NCBI GenBank assembly: GCA_036501535.1
Contig: DASYAE010000227.1
Location: 1-56,070, forward strand
Length of the DNA stretch: 56,070 nt
Direction of reading: 5' to 3'
From: DASYAE01 sp036501535
GTDB lineage: Bacteria; Actinomycetota; Actinomycetes; Streptomycetales; Catenulisporaceae
Position 1 is the first letter of the stretch. Every line of letters begins with the position of its first letter. Of this stretch, positions 1 through 7,921 are shown one piece after another. The position numbers were made by a program, and so were the translations under genes. The notes beneath the pieces were generated by a model. That model did not search any database, had not been told where the DNA came from, and saw nothing but the letters and a program-made list of their open reading frames with translations.

Positions 1-1
1 C

Positions 2-933
2 CCGGCCAACCCCTACGCCCGGTTCGGCTCCGGGCAGGCCGAGGAGGGCCTGCGCCGAACGGTCCCGGCACCCGGCCTCCCGCACCGGTATTCCAACTTC
101 GGCTACCAGCTCCTGGGGCTCGTGCTCGAGCGGGCGAGCGGAGTTGCCTACCAGGAGCTGATCAGCCAGCGGCTCCTGGACCCACTGGCGATGACGTGCT
201 CGGACACCAAGGGCAGCGGCGCAGGGACCCCACTGCCCGGCCACGGTGACCGCGGCGAGGTGCCGCACTGGGACCAGCCGCTCCCCGGCGCCGGGGGTAT
301 CGATGCGACGATCGGCGACATGGCCAGGTACGCCCGCGCCTGCCTGCACCCCCCGCAGGGCCCCCTCGGCACCGCGATCACCGCAGCGCAGGCACCCCAG
401 GTGCCGCTGGGCAACGGCATCCGCCAGGCCCTCGCCTGGGAGGTGCAAGCGGACGGCATCCGCTTCCACAACGGCGGGACCGGCGGGTTCTGCTCCACCG
501 TCCTCGTCGATCCCGCCCGCGACCGTGCGGTCGTCATGCTGGCCAGCACCGGTGGCAACTGGCCGCTCGTCCACGCTGCGTTCCTGGCCCTCACCGGCGG
601 CGATCCCCGCGCAGCCCGCCCCCGGCCGCCAGGGCCCGAATGGGACGACCGCGCCCGCGAGGTCATCGAGTTGCCGGTCGACGGGCGAACCGCGGACATA
701 CACGCGCGCATGACAGCCGCGTTCCAGGGCCAGGTATCCCCGAGCAGATAGGCCAGGCCTGGCGTGAGGGGACAGGCGACCTCGGCCCCGCGACCGGCGC
801 CAAGGTCGCTTGCCGCCGGTGGCCTGCCAACAGCATCGTTGCCGACGTGACCGTCACGTTCGCCAACGGAACACGCGCAGGACAGATCAACTTCGACCCG
901 TCAGGCCGGGTCGCGGGCCTCCAGCCCCACTGA
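2..933 (+). pseudogene. Beta-lactamase-family serine hydrolase, 5'-partial, frameshifted before its C-terminal domain
   Basis: The reading frame is open from base 2, so the 5' end lies outside the window. It carries the class C beta-lactamase/esterase YSN motif (YSNFGYQLLG, bases about 91-120) and a late HNGGTGGF motif equivalent to the HTG/KTG box near 470-490. That frame stops at 751. A second frame then runs from about 720 to 933 and encodes a short alpha/beta tail (start GIPEQIGQAW, end GRVAGLQPH) that resembles the DUF3887-like domain often found C-terminal to this hydrolase family. One missing base near 733-740 would join the two. Family members are D-alanyl-D-alanine peptidases, esterases or beta-lactamases; the substrate cannot be told. 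Either a real frameshift or a sequence error. It is convergent with the ROK gene. Confidence 0.75.
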
Positions 934-982
934 CTCCGACACTTGGCGTCTCGCGGGCTTTTGCGGGTCTCGAGTTGCGGGG

Positions 983-2287
983 TCAGCTGCTGAGCAGTTC
1001 GGTGACCTGGGGGGCGAACGCCCGGTGGAAGACCAGGGAGGCCGCGCCGATCGCGCCGGCGTCGCCGCCGGTCCGGGAGAGGCGGACCGCCGTCTGGTGG
1101 ATGCGACGGGCCATCGCCCGCTTCGTGACCGCTTCTGCGGCTGCCGCCCGGTAGATCTCGCCGACCGGGCCGAGGGCCGGGCCGCCGAGGACGATGAGTT
1201 CGATGTCGAGGATGTTCGCCAGGTCCACGGCCACGTCGGCCAGGTGCCCGGCCACCCGGTCCACCACCCTGCGAGCCAACGGGTCCCCCTGGGCCGCCGC
1301 CGTGCACAGGGCAGCGTGGTCGACGAGTCGTGGGTCCCGCGCGAAATCCGCGGCCAGCGCGCTCACGCCGCCACCATCGACCGTCGCTCCGGCCTGCGCC
1401 CCCGCACCGCTGCTGCTCTTGGCCAGCAGGTCATGCGCTTCGGCGACCATCGCCGACGGGCGGGCGACCGCCTCCAGGCAGCCGCGGTTGCCGCAGTAGC
1501 ACTCCGGGCCGTCCCGCTCCACCATGACGTGGCCGATCTCCGCGGCGTTGCGGAAGGGGCCGCGGTAGACCTGGTTGCTCAGGAACAGCCCGCCGCCGAT
1601 CCCGGTGCCCATGTATACGTACACGAAGTTACCGGTTGCCATCGCCAGTCCCGACCAGCGTTCGCCGATCGCCGCCGCCGTCGCGTCGTTGTCGAGCACC
1701 ACGTCGTAGCCGGTGCTCTCGCACAGCAGCCGCTCCAGCGGAACCCGCTCCCAGCCGGAGAGCTGCGGCGGGTAGAGCACCAGGCCCCGGTCCTGGTCGA
1801 TCGGGCCCGGACAGGCGAGGCCAACCCCGAGGATGCGCTTCGGCGGGATCCGGCCGTCCCGCACCACCTTGCGCACCGCCTTCGCCATCAGCGCGGCCGC
1901 CGCCTCGGGCTTCACCGATTCGTGGATCTCGTAGCGCGCGTCCGCCACGCTGTGGCCGGACAGGTCGACCAGCTTCGCCGAGATCCGCACCGGGTCGAAG
2001 TGCACGCCGACCGCGTAGCCCGCGGCGGCTTCGACCCGCAGCTGGGTGCGCGGCTTGCCGCCGCGCGCGCCGCCGGCCGGACCCGCCGGGGGACGTGCCC
2101 CGTCCTCGCGCACCAGCCCGCCGTCCAGCAGCCGGCGCACGATGACCGAGATGGTCTGGGCCGTCAGGCCGGTGCGGCCGGCCAGCTCGACGCGGCTGAT
2201 CGCGCCGGCCGAGCGGATCGTGTCCAGCACCACGTTCTGGTTGTAGCTGCCGACTTTCGGCAGGTTCGTTCCCGCCTGCGGGCGCAT
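983..2287 (-). CDS. ROK-family transcriptional repressor
   Basis: A 434-residue protein with an N-terminal winged helix (about residues 15-65, containing SRVELAGRTGLTAQTISV) followed by a ROK sugar-kinase-like domain. The domain has DNDATAAAIGERW in the sugar-binding region, the glycine loop GTGIGGG, and the ROK zinc motif CYCGNRGCLEAV. ROK proteins with a helix-turn-helix are usually sugar-responsive repressors of nearby transport genes. The start ATG at 2287 has AGGAG eight bases upstream. It is divergent from a CUT1 sugar ABC transporter, and two similar inverted repeats lie between them, so it probably represses that transporter and itself. The effector sugar is unknown. Confidence 0.9.
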   Translation of the reverse strand: MRPQAGTNLPKVGSYNQNVVLDTIRSAGAISRVELAGRTGLTAQTISVIVRRLLDGGLVREDGARPPAGPAGGARGGKPRTQLRVEAAAGYAVGVHFDPVRISAKLVDLSGHSVADARYEIHESVKPEAAAALMAKAVRKVVRDGRIPPKRILGVGLACPGPIDQDRGLVLYPPQLSGWERVPLERLLCESTGYDVVLDNDATAAAIGERWSGLAMATGNFVYVYMGTGIGGGLFLSNQVYRGPFRNAAEIGHVMVERDGPECYCGNRGCLEAVARPSAMVAEAHDLLAKSSSGAGAQAGATVDGGGVSALAADFARDPRLVDHAALCTAAAQGDPLARRVVDRVAGHLADVAVDLANILDIELIVLGGPALGPVGEIYRAAAAEAVTKRAMARRIHQTAVRLSRTGGDAGAIGAASLVFHRAFAPQVTELLSS

Positions 2288-2415
2288 CCTCGCTCCTGAC
2301 CCGTGCCTACACCGACCGGATGACTGTTCAGGTGTTCGGGTCCTGTCTTACCGCGTCGCGCCGACAGGTTCGGCGCCGGGCCGCGCTGCTCGCCCACCGA
2401 ACACTCAGCAATTTG

Positions 2416-2432
2416 TACATCAAATAGATTTA
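2416..2432. promoter_or_regulatory. Candidate ROK operator, site 1
   Basis: Imperfect inverted repeat TACATC-N5-GATTTA. It matches site 2 (TAAATC-N5-GACTTA) in arm, spacer length and orientation; both contain ATCAAATRGAYTTA. It is on the ROK side of the intergenic region, about 130 bases upstream of the ROK start. Assignment to the ROK protein is inferred from position. Confidence 0.45.
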
Positions 2433-2572
2433 GCACAGTAGAAGGTGCCTGCATCGAGCAGGGCCGCCGGATGGTTTTCTACATAAAAGTTCTTATTCTT
2501 CCGGTTACCGGCCGGGCAGCAATCGGTTGGTAAAGATCTAACACCACCCGCTGAGGCATCCGGTGTCACGTA

Positions 2573-2601
2573 TTGACTTCATAAATCAAATGGACTTACG
2601 T
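2573..2601 (+). promoter_or_regulatory. Candidate promoter of the sugar ABC operon
   Basis: TTGACT (2573-2578), a 17-base spacer, then TTACGT (2596-2601), which is a weak -10. The spacer is filled by inverted repeat site 2, the usual geometry for repression by occlusion. The SBP start codon is 56 bases downstream. Confidence 0.45.
2582..2598. promoter_or_regulatory. Candidate ROK operator, site 2
   Basis: Imperfect inverted repeat TAAATC-aaatg-GACTTA between the -35 and -10 of the ABC operon promoter. It shares sequence and spacing with site 1 at 2416-2432. The likely binder is the adjacent ROK regulator. Confidence 0.45.
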
Positions 2602-2656
2602 TCCGCAACAGCGCTCACTCCACCCGTCACAACGGCGTCACGGACAGGGAGACCCG

Positions 2657-4018
2657 ATGCAGGGACACACCAAGGCCACGATCGTGGCAGCCGCACTGCT
2701 GGTCGGCGGCGCGAGCCTGGCCGGCTGTTCGAGCTCCGGCTCCTCGGCGGGCTCGAAGACCATCACGGTCGCCTACCAGGACTACGGCGACTTCACCCAG
2801 ATGAACACCGAGATGCAGGCCGTCGCCAAGCAGTACGAGGCGGCCCACCCCGGCTGGACGGTCAAGCTGGAGCCGATCGAGGCCTCGGAGAACGACTACT
2901 ACACCAAGCTCACGCTGATGAACCGGTCCGCGTCCACCGCGCCGGACGTCATGTACGAGGACACCTTCCTGGTCAACTCGGACATCCAGGCCGGCTACCT
3001 CGCCCCGCTCGACTCGTACCTCTCGAGCTGGAGCGGCTGGAGCCAGTTCACCGCCAGCGCGAAGAGCGCCGCGCGCGGCTCCGACGGCAAGACCTACGGG
3101 GTGCCCATGGGCACCGACACCCGCGCCCTGTGGTACAACAAGACCCTGTTCCAGCAGGCCGGCATACCGGTGCCCTGGCAGCCGAAGACCTGGGCCGACG
3201 TGCTGGCCGCGGCCCGCACCGTCAAGGCCAAGCTGCCCGGCGTGACCCCGCTCAACGTGTACTCGGGCAAGGGCGCCGGCGAGGGCGCCACGATGCAGGG
3301 CCTTGAGATGCTGCTCTACGGCACCGGGAACCAGCTCTACAACACGTCCAGCAAGAAGTGGATGCCCTCCACGCCGGGCATGCTCGCCTCGCTGAACTTC
3401 ATCGACACGATCTACAACACGGGTCTGGCGCCGGACCAGGAGGATGCGCTGAACCCGAACTTCGGCACCACCGTCGCCACCGACCTGATCCCCAACGGCA
3501 AGCTGGCCATCGACCTGGACGGCTCCTGGCTGCCCGGCAACTGGACCTCCACCGGCGCCAAGCCGTGGCCCGCGTGGTCGACCACGATGGGCGAGGCCCC
3601 GATGCCCACCGAGAACGGACAGGCTCCGGGCTCGACCAGCATGTCCGGCGGCTGGGTGCTCTCGATCGGCTCCCACTCGGCGGACAAGCAGGCCGACTTC
3701 GACTTCGTCTCGCTGGCCGAGAACAAGGACAACGCGCTCAACTACGACATCATCGCCAGCCAGATCGCGGTGCGCGCGGACGTCGCCGCCGATCCCAAGT
3801 ACACCGCGACCAACCCGTCCGTCGCCTTCTTCACCAACCTGGTGAAGGTGACCCACTTCCGCCCGGCGTACCCGGTGTACCCGCAGGTCTCCGACCAGAT
3901 CCAGGTGGCGATGGAGTCCGTGATGACGGGCCAGTCCTCGCCGCAGTCGGCGATGGCCAATCTGGCCAGCTCCGTGTCCGGCATCGTCGGCCCGTCGAAC
4001 ATGGTGCCCGGCTCATGA
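2657..4018 (+). CDS. Sugar ABC transporter substrate-binding lipoprotein (CUT1, SBP family 1)
   Basis: 453 residues with a lipoprotein signal: charged N-terminus, hydrophobic stretch and lipobox LAGC with the acylated cysteine at residue 24, then a Ser/Gly linker. The mature part has the layout of extracellular solute-binding family 1, with YEDTFLVNSD in the hinge region and the late motif GGWVLSIGSHS. It would capture an oligosaccharide outside the membrane and pass it to the two permeases downstream. GGGAG lies six bases before the ATG. Its stop overlaps the start of the first permease (ATGA), so the three genes are translationally coupled. No ATPase gene is adjacent; actinobacterial CUT1 systems commonly share one encoded elsewhere. 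The substrate is not evident. Confidence 0.9.
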   Translation: MQGHTKATIVAAALLVGGASLAGCSSSGSSAGSKTITVAYQDYGDFTQMNTEMQAVAKQYEAAHPGWTVKLEPIEASENDYYTKLTLMNRSASTAPDVMYEDTFLVNSDIQAGYLAPLDSYLSSWSGWSQFTASAKSAARGSDGKTYGVPMGTDTRALWYNKTLFQQAGIPVPWQPKTWADVLAAARTVKAKLPGVTPLNVYSGKGAGEGATMQGLEMLLYGTGNQLYNTSSKKWMPSTPGMLASLNFIDTIYNTGLAPDQEDALNPNFGTTVATDLIPNGKLAIDLDGSWLPGNWTSTGAKPWPAWSTTMGEAPMPTENGQAPGSTSMSGGWVLSIGSHSADKQADFDFVSLAENKDNALNYDIIASQIAVRADVAADPKYTATNPSVAFFTNLVKVTHFRPAYPVYPQVSDQIQVAMESVMTGQSSPQSAMANLASSVSGIVGPSNMVPGS

Positions 4019-4941
4019 CGGTGGCGACCCAGTCGCCGCGCGCGGCGCGCATCCCCTCCCCGGGTGCGCGCCGCCCGCACGGCGTGCGGCGGCTGCTCGG
4101 CCGGCTCGCCCCGCTCGGCCCGGCGCTGCTGCTCCTGCTGATCTTCTTCGCCGGGCCGCTGATCTGGAGCGTGTACACCGCTTTCACCGACATGGCGCTG
4201 TCCGGCTCGGCGACCGTGCAGTTCACCGGGCTGGCCAACTTCCGGCGGATGTTCTCCGACCCGGTGTTCGTGCGCTCCCTCGAACTGACCGTGCTGTTCG
4301 TGGTCGGCTCCGCGGTGATCGGTCAGAACTGCCTGGGGCTGCTGCTGGCGCTGATAATGCGCGGGCGCAACCGGGCGGTGCGCACCACGGTCACCGGCGT
4401 GGTGATCGGCGCGTGGGTGGTGCCGGAGGTGGTGGCCGGCTTCGCCTGGTACGCCTTCCTTTACAAGACCGGAACGCTCAACTCGATCCTCGGGCACTTC
4501 GGGCTGTCGCAGGACTGGCTGTACACGACGCCGATGCTGGCGGTGATCCTGGCCAACACGTGGCGCGGCACCGCCTTCTCCATGCTGGTGTACTCCGCGG
4601 CGCTCTCGGACGTCCCGCCGGACCTGCTGGAGGCCGCCGCGGTGGACGGCGCCTCCGGATGGGCGCGGCTGCGCCACGTCACCGTGCCGCTGATCCGCCG
4701 CTCGATCATCAGCAACCTCATGCTGATCACGCTGCAGACGCTGGCCAGCTTCGGGCTGATCTACGTGATGACCGGCGGCGGGCCGGGCGATGCGAGCTCG
4801 ACGACGCCGCTGTACATGTACCAGGAGTCGTTCCAGTTCTACCAGCTGGGCTACGGCACGGCGATGGCCCTGGTGCTGCTGGTGCTCGGCGCCCTGTTCT
4901 CACTGATCTACCTGCGCCTGATCAAGCTGGAGGACTCGTGA
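4015..4941 (+). CDS. Sugar ABC transporter permease (MalF/UgpA type)
   Basis: 308 residues, starting at the ATG that overlaps the SBP stop by four bases. A basic N-terminus precedes the first membrane segment (PALLLLLIFFAGPLIWSVYT), and about six hydrophobic segments follow. The cytoplasmic EAA loop that docks the ATPase is EAAAVDGASGWARLRHVTVP (about residues 206-225). The reading frame stays open well upstream inside the SBP gene, but that part is out-of-frame noise. With the next gene it forms the heterodimeric channel of a CUT1 importer. Confidence 0.92.
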   Translation: MTVATQSPRAARIPSPGARRPHGVRRLLGRLAPLGPALLLLLIFFAGPLIWSVYTAFTDMALSGSATVQFTGLANFRRMFSDPVFVRSLELTVLFVVGSAVIGQNCLGLLLALIMRGRNRAVRTTVTGVVIGAWVVPEVVAGFAWYAFLYKTGTLNSILGHFGLSQDWLYTTPMLAVILANTWRGTAFSMLVYSAALSDVPPDLLEAAAVDGASGWARLRHVTVPLIRRSIISNLMLITLQTLASFGLIYVMTGGGPGDASSTTPLYMYQESFQFYQLGYGTAMALVLLVLGALFSLIYLRLIKLEDS

Positions 4942-5876
4942 GCGCCGACGCCGTCACCGAGCGCGCGGCCGCCTCGCGCGGCCGGTCCTCTCGGCAGGAC
5001 GCGACGGGCCGACGGCCGCGGCGCAGCCCGAGCCCGGCGGCGGGGATCACCTCCCCGGCCCGCGGCCCGGCCGCCCTCGTCGCCTACCTGGTGATCGCCG
5101 CGCTGTTCCTGGCGTTCCTGCTGCCCTTCACCTGGCTGATCCTGTCCTCGGTGGAGACCGGGTCCGGCCTGTCGGCGACCCCGTCGTGGCACTTCACCCT
5201 GGCGAACTTCAAGGCCGTGCTGAACGTGAGCACGGTCTTCCAGCCGATGCTCAACTCCCTGATCCTCTCGGGCGGCACCGCGGCGCTGACGGTGGTGGCC
5301 TCGGCGCTCGCGGCGTATCCGCTCTCCCGCTACCACCTGCGGTTCCGCAGACCGTTCCTGTACACGATCCTGTTCGCGACGGGACTGCCGATCACCGCGG
5401 TCATGGTGCCGGTCTACTCGCTGTACGCGCGGTTCAACCTGACCGACTCGATCTGGGCGACGATCCTGTTCATGACGGCCAGCTCGCTGCCGTTCGGGAT
5501 CTGGATGACGAAGAACTTCATGGACGGCGTGCCGGTCTCGCTGGAGGAGGCGGCCTGGACGGACGGGGCCAACTGGTTCCAGTCGCTGCGCGCCGTGGTG
5601 CTGCCGCTGATGGCCCCGGGCATCGTCGTGGTGTTCATCTTCACCTTCGTGCTGGAGTGGGGGAACTTCTTCGTCCCCTTCATCCTGTTGCTCAGCCCGA
5701 ACAAGCAGCCGGCGTCGGTGACCATCTACACCTTCTTCTCCCAGTACGGGCAGGTCGCCTACGGACAGTTGGCCGCGTTCTCGATCCTCTACACGGCGCC
5801 GGTGGTGCTGATGTACGGCGTGCTGTCCAAGTTCCTGGGCGGGGCTTTCAACCTCACCGGGGCGGTCAAGGGCTAG
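4938..5876 (+). CDS. Sugar ABC transporter permease (MalG/UgpE type)
   Basis: 312 residues, starting at GTG 4938, which overlaps the stop of the previous permease (GTGA). An arginine-rich N-terminal tail of about 45 residues is followed by six membrane segments. The EAA loop reads EEAAWTDGANWFQSLRAVVLP-like, around residues 200-220. The C-terminal region has the LGGAFNLTGAVKG ending typical of MalG/UgpE proteins. It forms the second half of the channel. A 114-base gap separates it from the sugar kinase, so the kinase may be co-transcribed but is not translationally coupled. Confidence 0.92.
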   Translation: MSADAVTERAAASRGRSSRQDATGRRPRRSPSPAAGITSPARGPAALVAYLVIAALFLAFLLPFTWLILSSVETGSGLSATPSWHFTLANFKAVLNVSTVFQPMLNSLILSGGTAALTVVASALAAYPLSRYHLRFRRPFLYTILFATGLPITAVMVPVYSLYARFNLTDSIWATILFMTASSLPFGIWMTKNFMDGVPVSLEEAAWTDGANWFQSLRAVVLPLMAPGIVVVFIFTFVLEWGNFFVPFILLLSPNKQPASVTIYTFFSQYGQVAYGQLAAFSILYTAPVVLMYGVLSKFLGGAFNLTGAVKG

Positions 5877-5990
5877 CCGCACGCTTGAATACCGACGCTT
5901 CTCTCCTGTCTGTGGGTCTACGGCCCGCCGTCTGCGTATGTAGCCGGTGATCGTCATCATGGATGGATCAACCGAGCAGGAGGGACTGCC

Positions 5991-6905
5991 GTGATCTTCG
6001 TTTCCGGCGAGAACGTCGCCGACCTCGTCCCGGTGGGAGGCGGGCTGCTGCGCGCCACCCTCGGCGGCGGCCCGGCGAACACCGCGGTGGCCGCGGCTCG
6101 CCTCGGCGCATCGGTGAGCTTCGCCGGCCGCTTCGGAGCGGACGCGTTCGGGCGGGAGTTCCGCGCGCGGCTCATCGCCGCCGGAGTGGACCTGCGTCAC
6201 GCCGCCGACGTGCCTGCGCCCTCGGTGCTCGCGTGCGCCGAGATCGACGACACCGGCGCGGCGCGGTACGACTTCTGGCTCGACGGCGCCGCCGACTTCG
6301 CGGCGACGGAGCTGCCCACGACCGGATCCGGGGACATCCGGCACATCGGCTCGCTCGCCGCCTTCTGGCCGCCGGGCGCGGACGTCGCAGCGCGCTGGAT
6401 CGACAGGGTCCGGGGCACGGTGACTCTGGATGTGAACCTGCGGCCCATCGTGCTCGCGAGCCAACCCGATGCCGTCGAGCGCCTTGGACGCCTCGTTTCA
6501 CGGTCCCACCTGGTCAAAGCCAGCGACGAGGACCTGCAGCTCGCCTATCCCGGCGTCGAGCCCGAGCGCACGGCACGCAGGTGGCTCGAGGATGCGGGCG
6601 ACTTCCCCTCGCTCGTCGTGATCACCCTCGGAGCCCAGGGAGTCGTCGGCCTCACCCGCGACGGCCGGCGCGTCCATGCTCCGGCCCCCAAGGTCGATGT
6701 CGTCGACACCATCGGAGCGGGCGACGCGGCCATGGGAGCGCTGCTTCATCAGCTTGCGTCCACAAGCCTTGCCGCTGTGTGCGAGAACCTCGAGGAGACA
6801 CTGCGATTCACCGCCGTCTGCGCAGCGCTCGCCTGCACCAAGCCGGGCGCCAACCCGCCCTCGAAACGCGAGGTCGAAGCCTATATTCGTCGTCTCGACG
6901 GGTAG
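5991..6905 (+). CDS. PfkB-family sugar kinase (fructokinase/ribokinase-like)
   Basis: 304 residues, from GTG 5991 with a strong AGGAGGG six bases upstream. The N-terminal PfkB signature region is GGGPANTAVAAARLGA. The second signature, DTIGAGDAAMGALL (about residues 240-253), contains the GAGD anion hole and catalytic Asp of the ribokinase superfamily. The usual F after GAGDA is replaced by A, a mild variation. The expected role is ATP-dependent phosphorylation of the sugar brought in by the preceding transporter. Substrate specificity cannot be read from sequence. Confidence 0.88.
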   Translation: MIFVSGENVADLVPVGGGLLRATLGGGPANTAVAAARLGASVSFAGRFGADAFGREFRARLIAAGVDLRHAADVPAPSVLACAEIDDTGAARYDFWLDGAADFAATELPTTGSGDIRHIGSLAAFWPPGADVAARWIDRVRGTVTLDVNLRPIVLASQPDAVERLGRLVSRSHLVKASDEDLQLAYPGVEPERTARRWLEDAGDFPSLVVITLGAQGVVGLTRDGRRVHAPAPKVDVVDTIGAGDAAMGALLHQLASTSLAAVCENLEETLRFTAVCAALACTKPGANPPSKREVEAYIRRLDG

Positions 6906-6958
6906 CGGCGACGCTGGGAGCGGGCCGGCTTCGGTACGCAGGAGAGTACGATAGGACC

Positions 6959-7645
6959 ATGACCCGTCACACCTCGAGTCGCTCCGCCCGCGAGGAGGTC
7001 ACCGGCTCAGAGATGCCGGCGCCACGGCGCCGCGGCGCTCGCGGTACCGGGGGGCGGACCCTGAGCGCCGATCGGACGAACGAGATCCTGTCGCAACTCG
7101 AGGAGATCTTCCTGAGCTCGGGTTTCGCGCACCTGACGGTCGACGCACTGGCGGACAGGCTGCACTGCTCGAAGTCCACGCTCTACGCGGTGGCGCAGAG
7201 CCGGGACGAGATCGTGGTCGCGGTCGTGAAGCACTTCTTCCGGAACGCGGCCAGGCGAATCGAGTCCAAGGTCGAGGCCATCAGCGATCCGCGGGAGAAG
7301 GTGGCCAGCTACCTGTCCGGCGTGGGCGAGGAGATGAGCCGGGTCTCAGCGCACTGCTACTCCGACATGGTCTCCTTCGAGATCACCCGCAGCATCTACG
7401 ACCACAACTCGCGGGTCGCCGCCAGCCGGGTGCACTCCATGATCCAGGACGGGATCTCGTCCGGCGCATTCCGGCAGCTGCACGCGGAATTCGTCGGAGA
7501 GGCGATCAGTGTACTGATCGGTGGGATCCAGGAGGGTACCCTCCTGCAACGGACCGGCCTGTCCTCCGGCGAGGCGTACCAGGAACTAAGCGGCCTCGTG
7601 CTCGGCTCGTTGACGAACTACGGCGGGCGGGTGGAGTCGGCCTAG
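6959..7645 (+). CDS. TetR-family transcriptional regulator
   Basis: 228 residues. After a basic, disordered N-terminal extension of about 35 residues comes a TetR helix-turn-helix (LTVDALADRLHCSKSTLYAV, about residues 60-80) and an all-helical ligand domain. The start ATG 6959 has GGAGAG rather far upstream, so an internal start such as the ATG at 7012 is possible. A terminator hairpin follows at 7698, making it monocistronic. It lies upstream, in the same direction, of the CUT2 transporter/acyl-CoA operon; a palindrome at 7792-7811 before that operon is a plausible binding site. Confidence 0.88.
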   Translation: MTRHTSSRSAREEVTGSEMPAPRRRGARGTGGRTLSADRTNEILSQLEEIFLSSGFAHLTVDALADRLHCSKSTLYAVAQSRDEIVVAVVKHFFRNAARRIESKVEAISDPREKVASYLSGVGEEMSRVSAHCYSDMVSFEITRSIYDHNSRVAASRVHSMIQDGISSGAFRQLHAEFVGEAISVLIGGIQEGTLLQRTGLSSGEAYQELSGLVLGSLTNYGGRVESA

Positions 7646-7653
7646 GGCCGACC

Positions 7654-7689
7654 GGTTCACCCGGTTCAACGGGTTCAACGGGTTCATAG
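7654..7689 (+). repeat. Short tandem repeat, four 9-base units
   Basis: GGTTCA occurs at 7654, 7663, 7672 and 7681, an exact 9-base period; units vary only in the trailing three bases. It lies between the TetR stop and its terminator. No function is apparent. Confidence 0.8.
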
Positions 7690-7697
7690 CTGGGAGC

Positions 7698-7723
7698 GGC
7701 GTCCGGACTGCGGTCTGGACGCC
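7698..7723 (+). terminator. Hairpin terminator after the TetR gene
   Basis: Stem ggcgtccggac / gtctggacgcc (11 pairs including one G-T) with loop tgcg, followed by gtttcact. It lies 52 bases after the TetR stop and would insulate the operon starting at 7922. Confidence 0.65.
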
Positions 7724-7791
7724 GTTTCACTCTGTCCGGACGGCACACACAGGGCTGGCGCGGGCCACCTTCCGCCTAAACACCTTGCTGG

Positions 7792-7811
7792 CGTCATACG
7801 ACCGTACGACG
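7792..7811. promoter_or_regulatory. Candidate TetR operator upstream of the CUT2/acyl-CoA operon
   Basis: Imperfect palindrome CGTCATAC-gacc-GTACGACG (7 of 8 arm positions match), 20 bases before the -35 at 7832. Size and symmetry suit a TetR dimer. Assignment to the TetR at 6959 is inferred only from proximity. Confidence 0.35.
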
Positions 7812-7831
7812 CCGGATTCCGTAGCCAGGCC

Positions 7832-7860
7832 TTGACCCGCACGAAGCGCGGTACTAATCT
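7832..7860 (+). promoter_or_regulatory. Candidate promoter of the CUT2/acyl-CoA operon
   Basis: TTGACC (7832-7837), spacer of 17, TAATCT (7855-7860). The lipoprotein start is at 7922, with GAGAGGAG upstream. Two direct copies of GTACCC (7871 and 7883) lie in the leader. Confidence 0.55.
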
Positions 7861-7921
7861 CCAGAAAAACGTACCCCAGAATGTACCCGCTCGACGGGTC
7901 CAGTGAGAGGAGCCCAAGGCG

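Larger units (their letters stand above)
2288..2656. other. Divergent intergenic region between ROK regulator and sugar ABC operon
   Basis: This 369-base stretch is markedly more AT-rich than its surroundings, especially 2405-2600, as expected of a control region. It holds two related inverted repeats (2416-2432 and 2582-2598) and a candidate promoter for the ABC operon (2573-2601). No convincing gene was found in it. Confidence 0.7.

Noticed and set aside
1025..2299. 424-residue + strand open frame opposite the ROK gene
   Set aside because: Arg/His-rich antisense shadow; the minus frame has clear ROK and helix-turn-helix motifs.
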